Assembly: GCA_019321725.1 (NCBI GenBank)
Contig: CM033120.1
Span: 14,414,278-14,478,277, forward strand
DNA length: 64,000 nucleotides
Reading direction: 5' to 3'
Origin: Paulownia fortunei
Taxonomy: Eukaryota > Streptophyta > Magnoliopsida > Lamiales > Paulowniaceae
This document shows positions 23,281 through 36,360 of the stretch, piece by piece. Each line of letters starts with the position of its first letter. Positions within the stretch are counted from its first letter, which is position 1. A program made the position numbers and the translations under genes. The notes beneath the pieces are model-generated. The model ran no database searches. It had not been told where the DNA came from and worked only from the letters and a program-made list of their open reading frames with translations.

Positions 23281-26200
23281 AATATTCTAACAGTAGATAT
23301 TTAGAGTCGAGTACGTAACACGTCGAACACAATGACAGAGAATTCAAATATGTGAATGTTTAGCCCAGTTAATTAAAAATTAGATGCACAATTTTAATTA
23401 ACTTTCACATATATCTTTAACAAAATATTTCATCAATCAGTTTCAAGTTTAAATCTAGAAGTCACATCCATTGGTTTAAAGTTGTTATCGCTTTACAATG
23501 AAACAACAAAAAAGTTGTAACATGCAACATGGGATGGTTGAGGAATGTAAACGAACAGTTTATTTCATTGATCCAAACCCTTAATTGCTGACACTGACAT
23601 TGTTTCAAGAATTTAAAGTTTGTTGCTCTTGTAGTTGTCTCTCAAGTGTGCATCAAAGAGCCCCCATGCTTTATACTTTGCTTGTAAATTCAAATGTCAA
23701 TTATCATCATTTCCCAACCACTTAATTTCTATTTTCTTCTAGTAGAAGGTTTAAAAAACAGGGAATAGTTGCACATAATTTATGGTTGCAACATATAAAT
23801 GATCAATAGAAAAGAGTCTTTACCTAAATTTTGTCGAAAGAGATGTCCTATGGTTTTCTGATGGCGATTAATGTTTATTAGGGCATTAAATACCATTATT
23901 TATTCATGTACCTAACCCACACCAATGGCAATTAATATTTGGTGATCATGTTCAAAGTCCATATCCCCATGCTATATAACTAAGAGTTTTTTTTTTTTTT
24001 TTTTTCTTCAAAAAGATGTGAAATAAAAAAGAAAAAAGAAAAGTATATTCAGGATGCAGCTGCTCTTCTATTGATAACCATTAAAACATCTCAAAGGTGC
24101 TAAAAGCTCTTGGCTCATAAATTTATAATTCTCATTTCTGAGTGAATATTAGGAAATAACTTGATCACTTCCCAATTAACAAAACAACTTAGATTGGGAA
24201 TATTCAGATATCACAGTGATTTCGAGTAACTTACATATAAATGAAAACGTAGCTTGTTCGACAGAAAAAAAAAAGATTTACTTATATTGAATGGGAAAAA
24301 ATAATTATCTTGTGATTTAATATCTTTTTTTCTTTTCAGACTAATATAAAATCCCTCTAAAATATTATATTTCTAAAAATTATATATTTAGAGAACTTTT
24401 TCAATTAAAATTTTAAAAACCTACATCCATATCTAGGCCCAATATGACTCAGCTTGATTAGTCAATTCACGAAGTTCGACTCAACATCATAAAAGCCGCC
24501 CAATCACTTAGGAACGAAAGTGATGATATTAAAACACCATACAAAATAATTAAAAAATCAGTATACCAATACTCGTAACATTTGTTGGAACTTTAACTTA
24601 GAAACTTATAATCATAGACTCCGACATTTATCATTTCAGTTGGGCATTGGAGTTGCCTTAATTTGCAATAAAAACAAACAATCGTACAATTGCCAAAAAA
24701 TAAAATATAATTAAAAAAGGCCATAAATATTCAGGAAAGTAACTGGTGCTGTGATATGAATTTCTGATATTAATATCACCACCCATATTTTCATACATAT
24801 AAATGGAAACTAGAGTTCATTAATGAGCTTAGATTTCTAACTTCATTCAATGGAAATATGGAAAATATCATATTAATATTTCCCACCAGTGTTAGAATTG
24901 TTATAAATGTTTATTCGCGACTTTTCACTTTTTTGTGTGTGTATAAAGTTATAGATACATGGGGTTAAGATTTGTACATCTTATTAGTCATGGCCCAAAC
25001 ATCAACCCGTTTAGTTTTGCATGTGGTTTTGGACTTCAATTGTGGACCAGGATTTGGAGTCATGGTACTTGTGACATTTTTGTATTAAAAAAAATTATTA
25101 GTTCAAAAAACTGATTTTTTATTTCCAATTTTGTAGTAAAACTATTTTCACTCTAGTTCCTTGTGAACTCCAATCACGTGTGGAAGGAAAGAAATGGAGT
25201 GCAAAAACTGACATCCAAACAACAAACGAAACTTTCGTCCATTAAACAAACGACATTTATGAAATCTTATTCCAAAAAAGAAAGAAAAAGATTTATTGAG
25301 ATATTTTAGATAGTTAGTGATGGCATTATTATAATTTACATGGTTAAAAAAAATGAAAATTGTTTTCTTTTTTTTTTTCCTTTCTAAAAGGTGTTTCGTA
25401 ATTTTCTAACATCTTATTTTTGGAACGTATAAACCCATTTTCTATATTCTTTGTCTAATTATTTTACAACATATTATTAGGTACTTAAAGAAGCTTTTAA
25501 GTCTAGCTAAACACTAATAATACTTGATTAATGTTTGGGCAATTAATCAATGATTTTTAGGAGTGAAGTGCTTGTTTGTATTGTTCCACAAAGTTAATCT
25601 TGTTTATTATTTTGGATAAATATATATTCAAAGTAAAGAAAAAAAAAAGACAACTGTTTGAAAATTAGTCTTCATAATAACATAAATGTTCACTTTTTGC
25701 ACGGCACAAGATTTTCTTGTTATTTTTAAGGATTATTAACTAATTAATAATGATAAGTAATTGGGTATTGCCAAAAAGGCCGACAATAACTGGAAGCCCA
25801 CGTAAAATCAGACCATCAAATCAATGTCCTGTGTCCATATAGACGATGGATCATTGGATCATGGATTGTTTTCAGTTCGAGTAGAGTTGGGCAAAACATT
25901 TCACAATCCAATTAACGAGCCCAAATTCCATCCGGCAATCCTGTTACCGCACTTGATTTTATTGGGCCAACTTGTATTTTCAAAGCCCAAATCCAAATTG
26001 CGCACTTATTTACAAAAATTGTGTTCAAAAAGGTCGTAAGGGTTTAAAAGCCAAAATATTCACTCTTTTGCTTCAATGGAAAACCACAAAAAGGTTGTTT
26101 AAAAGTTGTGTTTGGCTCTTGTTAATTGGACGTTACTTTATTGTGCTTATGCAAATAAAAATAGTTAAGTGAAATAAATAAATTTAAATGATGAACAATA

Positions 26201-29200
26201 TACACATGATATTAAGATAATAATTATATCATAAATGCAATTTTATTGTTGCCTATCTATAAATGCACACCCGTACTACATGTAAATACACACAATATAT
26301 GCATGTTGTGATCTTGAAGCACTTAAATACTTTCAAGTTTTATGACTTTCATTGACTTGTTCTACTGAGCATTTTCGTTGAATGACCCATAATCTATGAG
26401 CTTGGGGACGAAAAGTTATACCACATCACAGTACATATTTTAAGAGTTAGTAGAAGAGAAAATTTATATATACAGCAATAATTGAAGATAATTTGGGCTT
26501 GGTTGAGATTGAATACCTCCAAATTTAGGGCAACTAGCCATCTAATTTCAAATAACAAAACATGCATTTGCCTTCCTTTTTTTTATTAAATGTTATTTTC
26601 TTGAATAGTATTTAAGTAAGATCGAATCGTTAAATTATAGATAATCATATTATTGTCTTATTTTTTGACATCAATAAATATACATCTGAAAGCCTGCAAA
26701 TCTACTTATATAAACCGAAAAAAGTCGCAGTAAATTAAACGTGCGTGACAGAAGTAGCATTGATTCAATTTTCTTTTCTTTATTGACCAAATGTTCGTCA
26801 TCCTGATGGAAAAAGAAAATCGTGAATGCGCCTCTGCTTAGCTCCACTTATACAGCTATGAGCTGGTACCCTTATATGGTGGCTAATTTGAACATCCATT
26901 CCGTACATATTTTGTTTAGTTATCATTAATAATCTCTATTATTCTAAAGAAAGCACATAATTTAATAAAAAGTTTCTATATTCTTCCATGAATGCACATT
27001 TTTTTCTTTTTCCCTTTCACATGCAAGAAGTTGACTATGACGTTCTTACATGTAGACTTATCTTACATCTATACACACCTACTTAGGCACATAACAAAAT
27101 ATAATTATTCTTAAAAAAAAAAAAAAAAACAACTACTACAACTTGCTCAAAACATAGCACAAACATATAACTAATGACAACATGGATATCACCAAATTCA
27201 AAACGAGTATATGAAAATAAAAATGAAAATATTGCCCCTAATAAACTAGAAAAGTGTAAAAAGTCGGGCAATGTTTGTTTTCATTTTTGACCATTTTGGA
27301 GAAATTAGGGTAATGTATTTTGGATAGTGAAATTGAAGAATAAAAATGCATTTAGATATTTTATTGGGAATAATGATGATATATATTTTAGTATACATTT
27401 TCACCTATAAATGTCTTGTTAATATTGATTTGTTTTAAATGGTGAAGATATTTTCAATTGTAAACATATTATCAACCTTGTTTTGTTATAATTAATGAGG
27501 TATAATATAATATATATAATTATTTAAATATTATAATAAATGATTGATATTTTAAAGAATAAACATACTTCCACCCCAAACCACAAACACATTTTTGTCT
27601 TTTTTTAAAAAAAAAAAAAGTAGGGAAAAATGAAACCAAGCATTGCCTTAGGGTTCAAGGCAGCCTGATGAATGGATGTGAAAACGAGGTATCAGCAAAA
27701 GAAACAAGAGCTTGCCATGTGCATAACATGTTCTCCTCCTCCAACATATATATGCCTTTCTGTCATAACAAAATACCTTGGTTTCTTCAAACACATTACG
27801 CCTCCTATTTTATATATTTGGGATCACATAATTCAACTTTTTTTATTAAAAATTTGATTAATCATGATTGTTGACAGTTGATTTGCGCCAGTCTCAAGTA
27901 CTATATATTAATTTTATAATTTTATCTGCTTAAGTATAAACTTAAAATGTGAACAGCTTAATTAAGCACTAAATCAATATACACTATAGTATATATGTTG
28001 TCGGAAGTGACGACTTTGAGAAGAATTAACGCGGAAGATGTTAATCAAGCATGATTAAATTAATCTCATCATTTTCTGCGGAGTTGAGATTATAAATATT
28101 TTCTTAATTCAACTTCTATGTACTTCCAATTTTGGCTATTGTATTTATCTTAGAAGCCAATAGACGAAAGCATAATTCTCGAATTTCTTGCTTTTTCGCG
28201 AGGATAAAAATTACAAGTCTTACGAAGGACCAAAACTTGTGATTCTTATAAGTTTTTTTTTTTTAATAAATAAAATTCAAGGACTCCCACATTTTTTAAG
28301 GGAGAAATTCGGACAACCAAAGTAAAGTATCCTACAAGTAGAATTAAATTAATCAAATTATAAGGCACGTCTTGCCACAATTAGGATGTATGGAACGATC
28401 GACATTCTAAATGATAATTAAACAAACTTGAATTTATTTTTCGTGGCCTGAAATTAGAATTATTTACATATTCACCCAAAAAAATGTTATTGTTTGATGC
28501 ATTCATTTTTGACTTTTGAGAAGGTTTATCAAATTAATGTTGAGTGATTAAAACTTGTCCCAATTTCATGAAGTTGATATCCCCACAGTTAAAAATTAAA
28601 AAAAAAATAAAAATTAACGTGGCGGTTAAACTCTTAGCTACCCTTGTCACATCTAATATATATTAATGTCATGATAAGGAAGTAAATTTTAATGGATGGG
28701 AAGACTAAGCCGGTTATACAGTCCATTTAAATTGAAAACCAAAAATAAAGAAAAATAATCTCAATTGAGACAAACAGAGAAAGCCCTTTAAAATTGCTGA
28801 ATAATTGATTACCAATATGTGTGACAAGAGCAGATAAAATTAGAAAATTAAATGATTCAAAAGTTAGTGTCACTAAATAGGACACGTCTTTAATATATGT
28901 TTAAGTTAATACTAATAGTCACAACCAATTCAACCACCTCAATTTAATTTAAAGTTTTTAAGCTCACTATCAGCCGTAATTTATACTTGCCTTCACCTAA
29001 TCATGATAATGATAATTATTAGGTGGGAGGTGTATAACAAGAGATAGTAATTGAAAAAAATGTCGACATTGGTTTAGGTGTAGAAAATAAGAACCCTAAC
29101 CGACGTTAGTACGTATAATAGGATAATTTGTGTGATTGAAATTGAGCAGATTATGGGTACAAAGTTTATACAAGATGTCAAATTTATCACGAATTATTAT

Positions 29201-30309
29201 TTTTTAGTGACAAATTTTTTTATTTTATCATTATAATAATTTTTACAAGATAAGAATTGTGCATAAGTTGACACTAGTCAAAATGAATGACAAAATAATT
29301 TGCCACAAAATAAATTATAAAAATTATTATTATGACCAAATAAGAATTATAATTATTTAATGCATACGTTTGTAAGTCACTTACATTTTATCGCTAATTT
29401 TAAGTTTTCTTGTAATAATATTTGTTGTCATCCTAAAAAAAAAAAAAAAGGAACCAATATCTAATTATAATTTGTTTGAAGGAAGTACTAATGGGATTAC
29501 TGTTTCAAAAGGCAATTTAAAGACTCGATTTGGTAATCATCAATAATAAATAAATAAAAAGAATTAAAGAAATATAAGTTTTGATAGTTAAACTGGCAAT
29601 TTTGGGCGTTTTCCGTTGTATTTTGCTTCAAGTTAGGGCTTAGGAGTACAACTTCCATCGACCAACAGGTTTCAATGCTGGGCTTCAATTTCAAGCCATT
29701 ATATGTTCTGTTCGTTAATATATTGATAAAAATTTAGATGCTTATTTATTTATTTTTTGCGAACTCAAAAGGACATACATCTATAATAACATTTACAAAA
29801 TTATTTTTACACCTTTTCCATTTATGTCTAGATATTAGGTATGTTGAAATCTGTATAGGACTTTAATTTCAAATATCGTAATTTTATAATTAATTTTAAA
29901 AAACACTATCGAAAATTAAAATTAATTTCAAACGATAATAAAAAATAATTTCGATGCTATCACATTTTTGTTCCGGAGTTTTATATTCTCTCCACTTTTT
30001 CATCACTTGTAATTCTATTTGGTACATTTCTTTAAAAAACAAATTGTTTTCCTTTTTATGTTTTAGTACAAAAATCGAGTCTCGTACCATCAATTTTGGT
30101 TATGACCGATAAATGATGAAATTATCATGGAAATTTCCTTCAAGCATAAAATCAACAACGAATGTCGAATTGTTCAACTGACAAGAAGTATCATGGAAGT
30201 TGCCTTGGTATAACACAAGCTTTGCTCCAAGTCGTAGGACCAATAGAATGAGCAACCGTAATGTCATTACCATGATTATTATTAACTAATGACTATTAGG
30301 CATATTTTT

Positions 30310-30625
30310 GAAAGATCCGTACAAGGGATGTGTTTGGTAACTGGTATAGTATTTTACATGACGAAACTACCCCGGAAGGGGCCTATGAAATGACTAGTAG
30401 ACCCCTCCGTTCCTCGGGAATGGAATCAGTCTAGCTTAGGGCCCCAACAACGATTTCGGAAGCCCCAAAGCGCCACGGAAAAATCACGGATTTTACCAAA
30501 ACAATGAGCTGAGCCCCCCTTCGCTCATTCTAGGATTATGAGTCAGCCTCCTTTTACCGGTAGCCCGTCACTTTCCATTTCTCCATGTACGAAACGTACG
30601 ACCGGACTGCAATTTTTGTATGTTA
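30310..30625. other. GC-richer island of unknown origin
   Basis: About 315 bases visibly richer in G and C than either flank, with blocks such as CTACCCCGGAAGGGGCC, GGAAGCCCCAAAGCGCCACGG and an AATGAGC...GCTCATT inverted pair around GAGCCCCCC (about 30503-30530). No open frame covers it. The texture resembles plant organellar DNA, so an insertion of mitochondrial or plastid sequence is one possibility. I cannot match it to a specific organellar locus. Confidence 0.4.
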
Positions 30626-31013
30626 CCTGTCAGGCCATTTTTATTTGATTTTGTCAATTTTCTCATCAAAATTATGCAATGGAGAGGGAAAAGTTTGAAC
30701 AAGTTCATATCCTTTTACATGGGGAAAAATTACAATGAAATGTATGTATAGAGTACAAACATGAAAAGATACACTGAGATTAGGGTGAAAAAGACGAAGT
30801 AATACTCCATTTTCACTTTTCCTTTCACTTTCTACATCGTCATTAGGCACCAAAAAAACCTTCATCGATACCCTAATCTTTTCGCTCCTCCACTTTGTTC
30901 AAACACAAAGTATTTACAACGGAGAAGGAAAAAAGGAAAACGAAATGCAAAAAACTGATCTATTAATTACGTTCGTTCGCTAATCTCAAAACGTCGTCGT
31001 TTAGGTTTAGTTA

Positions 31014-31394
31014 TCACAACTCATCGGACAGCGAGTTGAGGAGCTCCTGCAGGTCACGCGCCTCGCCGCCGATTCGGAGCGTCTCGAGCACGCGCTCGAA
31101 GAGGAAAACGTGGCAGGGGATCCGCAGCACGCCTTTCTGCTCGTAGCCGTACTCCTGCGCCGATTTATTGAGCAGCTTCACGAAGATCGGGTGATTCAAT
31201 AACTCGGCGCTCACCACGAACCTCTCCATCTCCTCGCCGACATACACCGGCAGGTGGCCCCCTGGAACGCCGCCGGATCTCTTCCGGAACGACTCCGCTC
31301 TGCTCGGCCGCGCTGCCGCCCTCGAGTCGGACCGCAGCAGACAGTACTGCGAGGAATCGGCAACTTTGGATATTCTCCTCATGAGCTTCTTCAT
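31014..31394 (-). CDS. SAUR: SAUR-family small auxin-up protein
   Basis: Intronless, 126 residues. The N-terminus MKKLMRRISKVADSSQYCLL is typical of the SAUR71/72-like subgroup. The conserved SAUR core spans about residues 45-110: GGHLPVYVGEEMERFVVSAE, then HPIFVKLLNKSAQEYGYEQK and GVLRIPCHVFLFERVL. SAUR proteins are short-lived regulators of cell expansion, several of which inhibit PP2C.D phosphatases and so favour plasma-membrane proton-ATPase activity; whether this copy does so is inferred from the family. Family identity is clear and the length normal. The coding sequence is strikingly GC-rich beside its AT-rich surroundings, as is frequent for intronless SAURs. The start is supported by the conserved N-terminus; a longer overlapping open frame (to 31566) reads the same bases in another frame and lacks the domain. 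Confidence 0.95.
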   Translation of the reverse strand: MKKLMRRISKVADSSQYCLLRSDSRAAARPSRAESFRKRSGGVPGGHLPVYVGEEMERFVVSAELLNHPIFVKLLNKSAQEYGYEQKGVLRIPCHVFLFERVLETLRIGGEARDLQELLNSLSDEL

Positions 31395-31489
31395 GCTGTG
31401 AGAAATTGAAGTTGAAATGAGAGAATTGTTTTGGTTTAGCGAGAGAAGATGAAATGAAGAGTGAGGGAGAGGAGTGGGGGTTATCTATG

Positions 31490-31499
31490 TATAAATATA
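31490..31499 (-). promoter_or_regulatory. Candidate TATA element of the SAUR gene
   Basis: On the minus strand this reads TATATTTATA, about 95 bases upstream of the SAUR start, a plausible spacing for a plant core promoter with a short leader. Motif-based only. Confidence 0.4.
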
Positions 31500-34400
31500 G
31501 GAAGAAAAGGGGATAGAGAGGAAGGTTATTGAGAGAGGTACAGATAAGCGTACTTGGCAGGTACAATTATTATTTGGCGTTGGAGAGAATTAATTAATTT
31601 TAAACTGTGATAATTAATATATTAGAAAAAACAAATGTTCTTTGGGAGAGAGAAAAGTCATGTCTGATAATGTGAATTTGCAATTTGATGCAACTCAGAC
31701 CCATAGCTAGTATCTTTGCCTTGAAAAAATGAACTTGGGAATGCTTGTGGAATATACCATTTGCCTTCAATTTTAAAAAATTTCATTTCACAAATAACTG
31801 GAATATATAGAATGACAAAATTGACTTAGGAAATGTCATGGAAAATGTTCAATGTTCAATGACAAGTTTAAAAAATTTTCATCTTAATTAACTAAAACTT
31901 CCACTTATGATCATTTTATTTTGGATGGATTACAAAAATTATACATAAAGTTTAGCATTCAGTTAATTTTTGAAATTAACAAATACATTCTTGAGGTATT
32001 ACAAGTACCTCTTGTAGTTTATTTTTATTTTATAAATACTTTACTCAATAAGTACAATTCATAAAATAAAAATAAATATTTATAATTTATAAACTTAAAT
32101 AATTTAAAAAAAAATAAAAATAACTCAATCTCAAAGTTAATTTTTATGATTCACCCTTTTATTTTTTATATAGAACAATCTCTCATAAACGGAAACTATC
32201 ACATTATTAAGTCCCCATTAGTCAACTTTTGTACAAAATTAATTCTTCACCTTCCACGACAATATTATCAAATGTAATTCCACTTATTGGTTAAGAATGT
32301 CTGATCTAATCATCCAACATGTTATTGCAATTGCACCAAACTTCATAGTTCATATTTTTAGTTACATTTTCTTTGATTTCAAGGGTCATTACAACATTTC
32401 ATTACTTACTTTTTAATCATGGGTCATTGTCTCATTATAAAAATAAGTAGATTTCAAGGCGTATGAACGAGAAAAGTCTTTGATAATTAAATACAAATGG
32501 GTATGTAGCAGCCGAAATGATGACAACACTTTCAAATACAAGTAAACACAAACAGTGACACTATCATTTATTCCAACCGAAATAAGAAGAATGGCTTCTC
32601 TGGTGTCTTTATGGGTCATCTGTCAGCATATCTTCAGTATTACACATTCAGCTCCTCCAATTTTACCCATACTAATTTGTTTTCATTTTTCAATAATTTA
32701 AAAAAAAAAAAAGCATAAAGAAAAAGATTTACCCTTGGTTGGCTTCGAGGGCAAGAATAATTATTGTTTTTTTTTTTCTTTTCCCGAATATTATGCCATA
32801 ATCCAATGGGTGAGAAAAAACAAGTACTAAAATTCTTGCCAACCTGTATAAGGATCAGCACAAATTTATTAAGAAAATCTGAGTTGGCTGCATTTTCTTT
32901 CTTTAACTTTAATAAAATTGATGAATCTGACAGTTGTCTTGTGGATTTTCTTAATTTATAAAAATTTATACTCTTGAGTTGAGACCTGGGGAAGTTTTCA
33001 CATTGGAATAGGCCCAAGACTAAGATTCAGCCGCGGCTGTCTGCTTTTAATTTATATTTTAAGGAATTTGTTCTTCTAAAATTACTTTTTTTTTTAAATG
33101 CACCATGCAGGACAATGAGTTCAGCAATCATAGAAACAAATTCGAGATTCAAGAATTATTTATGTACTTTTAAATTTCGTAATTCAATTATTTTTTGGAA
33201 TAATATAGAAAAAAAATACGATAAAATCTTGTGTACATAATTAAATTTATTATTAAAATTTGTGATCAATTCGCGAATATACTAATATAAAGTTCGTAAT
33301 TATTTTATAAAAATAATTCATTTATGTGTTAACGTTGACAATAGAAATTATATTTTCAAGTAAACTTTTATATATAGATGGAAAAAATAGAACAACAATT
33401 TATTATAATGTAATCTTATTAATATATAAAAACTTAAAAATAAATCACTATATTAATAAAATAATTTGAGAGATTTTGTCACCTTACTATTTACGAAAAA
33501 TATATACGGAATTCTAATATTCTATAAAAATATAATGTGTTTTTCAAGTTATTTTAAAAAAAATTGGAGAATTTTATTACTACGTAATCAATATGTGTAC
33601 TTTAAGAGGGTTGGAATCAGCAATTAGCATTAGTTAAGATTATAACAAGAATTAAACCTTAAAAGGGACCATAATTTTGCAAACAATCAAGCAAGATTTC
33701 ATGCATTCATGTCTCTCTGGATTGAGATGTAAGAAAAAGAAGCACGTGTATTGTTAACTGGAAAAGAGGGGGGTTGGAGTTAGGTAAGATGGCGCCATTT
33801 AATGCGAATATATACTCCTCAACAACAGTCTGTATTTTTATCATAGGATGGAGATATCCTCCAAATCAAAACTTTGACAACCTTAGCATGTGCTTGAGAG
33901 TTTTTTTTTTTTTTTTTTCCCGTGAGCTATAAATATTTGGAAGGATTAGTACTTTCAGCACATGTATCTGAATGTTATTATGCATGTTTTCAATTAAATG
34001 CCAAACTTGACTGAAATCCATGCAACTATAATTGTCATTATTTTGTATAATTATTAATAAATATACAGAAAAATACAAATTTATTTGCTATTTGATTTGG
34101 TTGGGAGCACATGCAAACCTGTATAATTTCCCACCTTTGAAAAAGAATATAAAAAAGGACTTGTTGAACGTGTAACAAAATTATCGCATCTTATTCCGTG
34201 GATAAAACCACAAAATGAAGTTTGCTTCCTCGGAAATAGGAAGGTATTTTGGTATACTTATAAGCTCCTTCAAATCTTTGAGAATTTATAAAATATCAGC
34301 TCTCAAATTAAGATGTTAGGTAGGGTTTTATAAACTTCATTAAAAAAGAAGAAGGATTTCTTAACTTATTTTTGAGATTTTAATACATTTATTTAGTTTT

Positions 34401-36119
34401 GTACATATTAATTATAAAATTACTAATTACTAACATTTTAAAAAGTACATGATTCTATTTTATTCAAATATTTCAAGAATTTATTTTTAAAATAAGATTT
34501 AGAATTTTATAAGTTTCAAAAATATATTTTAACGTATAGAACTTAAATTTTTTAAAAATAAATTTAGCCAAATATCTTCCGAATTCTTAACAACTAGTCA
34601 CGATCCTTAAACATGGTAAAAATAATCTTAAATAATTTGTTATTGACAACTTATATTCATTTAATTTATTGAATCAAGAAAAATTATGAAAAGAGAGGGC
34701 TCTAAAAAATCATATATTTGATTTTATTTTAAAAGAAAGAATTGAGAACAATATTATTTTGGCAAAACAAAACCTAAATAAACCCAATAAGCATGAGAAA
34801 TGGCGCATACGTACATTTCATGATTTCTGAAACTTTGAATTCTTGTGTGATGTCTTGCCGTCCATTCATCAATCTAGTCTAAAATTACTCTTTCTTACCC
34901 TAAAACTACTCAAACAAACTCAAATTCCTTCAAGGATAATTTCCTCTACAGTTTCTCCTAATCTATTGCATGCCTTCATTTCTTCCAATCCTAGCCTACA
35001 ACACAAAAATATCACAAGCTAGTCTTAAATTTATAATAACATAACATCCCAACTCACGATCTTATAAATATTACATCGATGATGTGTATTTCATCATATA
35101 TTAAACAAAAAGGAGAAATTTGACCACTAGTATTAGAATTATTTATAATTGTATTTTCGAGACTAACAAGCTTGTTATTAAAATATTGAAGGAGCAAAAA
35201 AAAAAAAAAAAAAAGAACTTTCAATTGAATAACTTTTGAAAAATTTACAAAACCAAAAGAACGATTCGCCCTTTATAAAGTTATATAGTATTTAAATTCT
35301 GCTTCTTGTTCTGAACTCACAAGCTCGAGTCAGAGATTTGGAAAGGACAATCTCAAAAATAATAATAAATAAATTCTTACATGATTAACAATCAAGTTAT
35401 AAATCAATAACTTTATCCGTAGAAAGAAAGAAAGATAGAGTTGGATTAGAGAAGAAAGTGGAGTGAGGAGAATAAGGAAAGGGGGGACAAAGTGAAGGAA
35501 ACGTTGGAGGCGTGATTGGCGTTCGAGTGAGTCATCTCTTTTGCTTTTTGCGTTGATTGCTTTATTGCTTTTGGATTTTTTTAGTTCATACTTTCCGTAG
35601 TCCGTTTCATTTCAGTACAGCTTCCGTAATCAATGTGCCCTTTGAACGCCTTTGTCTATTTCTCACTTTCCGCCTCTTTTTTTTTTTTTCTTACCCCCGC
35701 AACTTTTCAGGCCCCATCTTCCTCGCGTGATTCTCAATCTCTCCAACTTGACTCCGAATTAAAATATTATTAAAAATATCAATTTCTTGAAGAATTGTAT
35801 GTCGAAGAATTGGAAACTCATGAAAAGATCTGTATATTAAGTTTTAACTTCAAGAATTCTGTTTATTATAATATAATTTATATAAAAATTAAGAAAAAGT
35901 GTAAATCTCTCAGTATTTTGTACAAGAACACAATTTTGTTAATATTTTCCACTCAAACGGCCGTTGTTCATTTCAATACAATATTCGACATTTCAACATA
36001 ATTCTTTATTAAATTATGTTGGAAGTATAATAAATACAAATTGAATAAATATTATTATCTCATAAAAAATTTATAATCTAATTAAATTTGTCATGTTAAT
36101 AGGACTAAATAACAAATCA

Positions 36120-36360
36120 AGTTATTTGATACTTCAATTCAAATTCGATCTCAAAATGTTTATTTGAGTTTTGTTCATTAAATTAACAAATTAACTTTGA
36201 ATATATTTTTTCATTCGATAAGATATGAAATTCGATTCGATTATTAAATAAAATAAAATAAAAATATACAAAAATCAACTTGTTAGAATTTGATTCATGT
36301 TCGGCTCAATTAAAACTCAATTTCAAATACAATTTTTGAATCTAAATAAAAAATCAAACA
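36120..36360. repeat. GAATTCGA/AATTCGAT-type dispersed repeat
   Basis: It carries TCAAATTCGATCTCAAAATG, GATATGAAATTCGATTCGAT and ATTCATGTTCGGCTCAATTA wording interspersed with AT-rich spacers. Similar vocabulary is seen at 44960-45200 and, more distantly, at 19310-19640. No coding content. Confidence 0.45.

Larger units (their letters stand above)
15771..31013. other. Long gene-free intergenic region
   Basis: No gene recognised in 15 kb. The first few hundred bases are probably the CFL1-like 3' flank. Features seen: GAATCGAATC-type repeat (19310-19640), AAAT/TA microsatellite (20054-20097), TA tracts (21067-21086, 22370-22392), AAT tract (about 21938-21955), dispersed repeat copy C (23122-23280), long T-run (about 23990-24005), a patch rich in GCCCA/GGGCC motifs (25780-25995), partly inverted AT-rich sequence (about 29200-29345), and a GC-richer island (30310-30625). 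Short open frames in this stretch lack domains, codon bias or family resemblance. Confidence 0.55.

Noticed and set aside
28994..29025. Small inverted repeat CACCTAAT...ATTAGGTG
   Set aside because: Eight-base arms around an AT-rich loop are expected by chance in this much AT-rich DNA; it is not a convincing microRNA precursor.
31165..31566. 133-residue open frame over the SAUR gene
   Set aside because: It reads the SAUR coding sequence in another frame; the SAUR domain is in the 31014-31394 frame.
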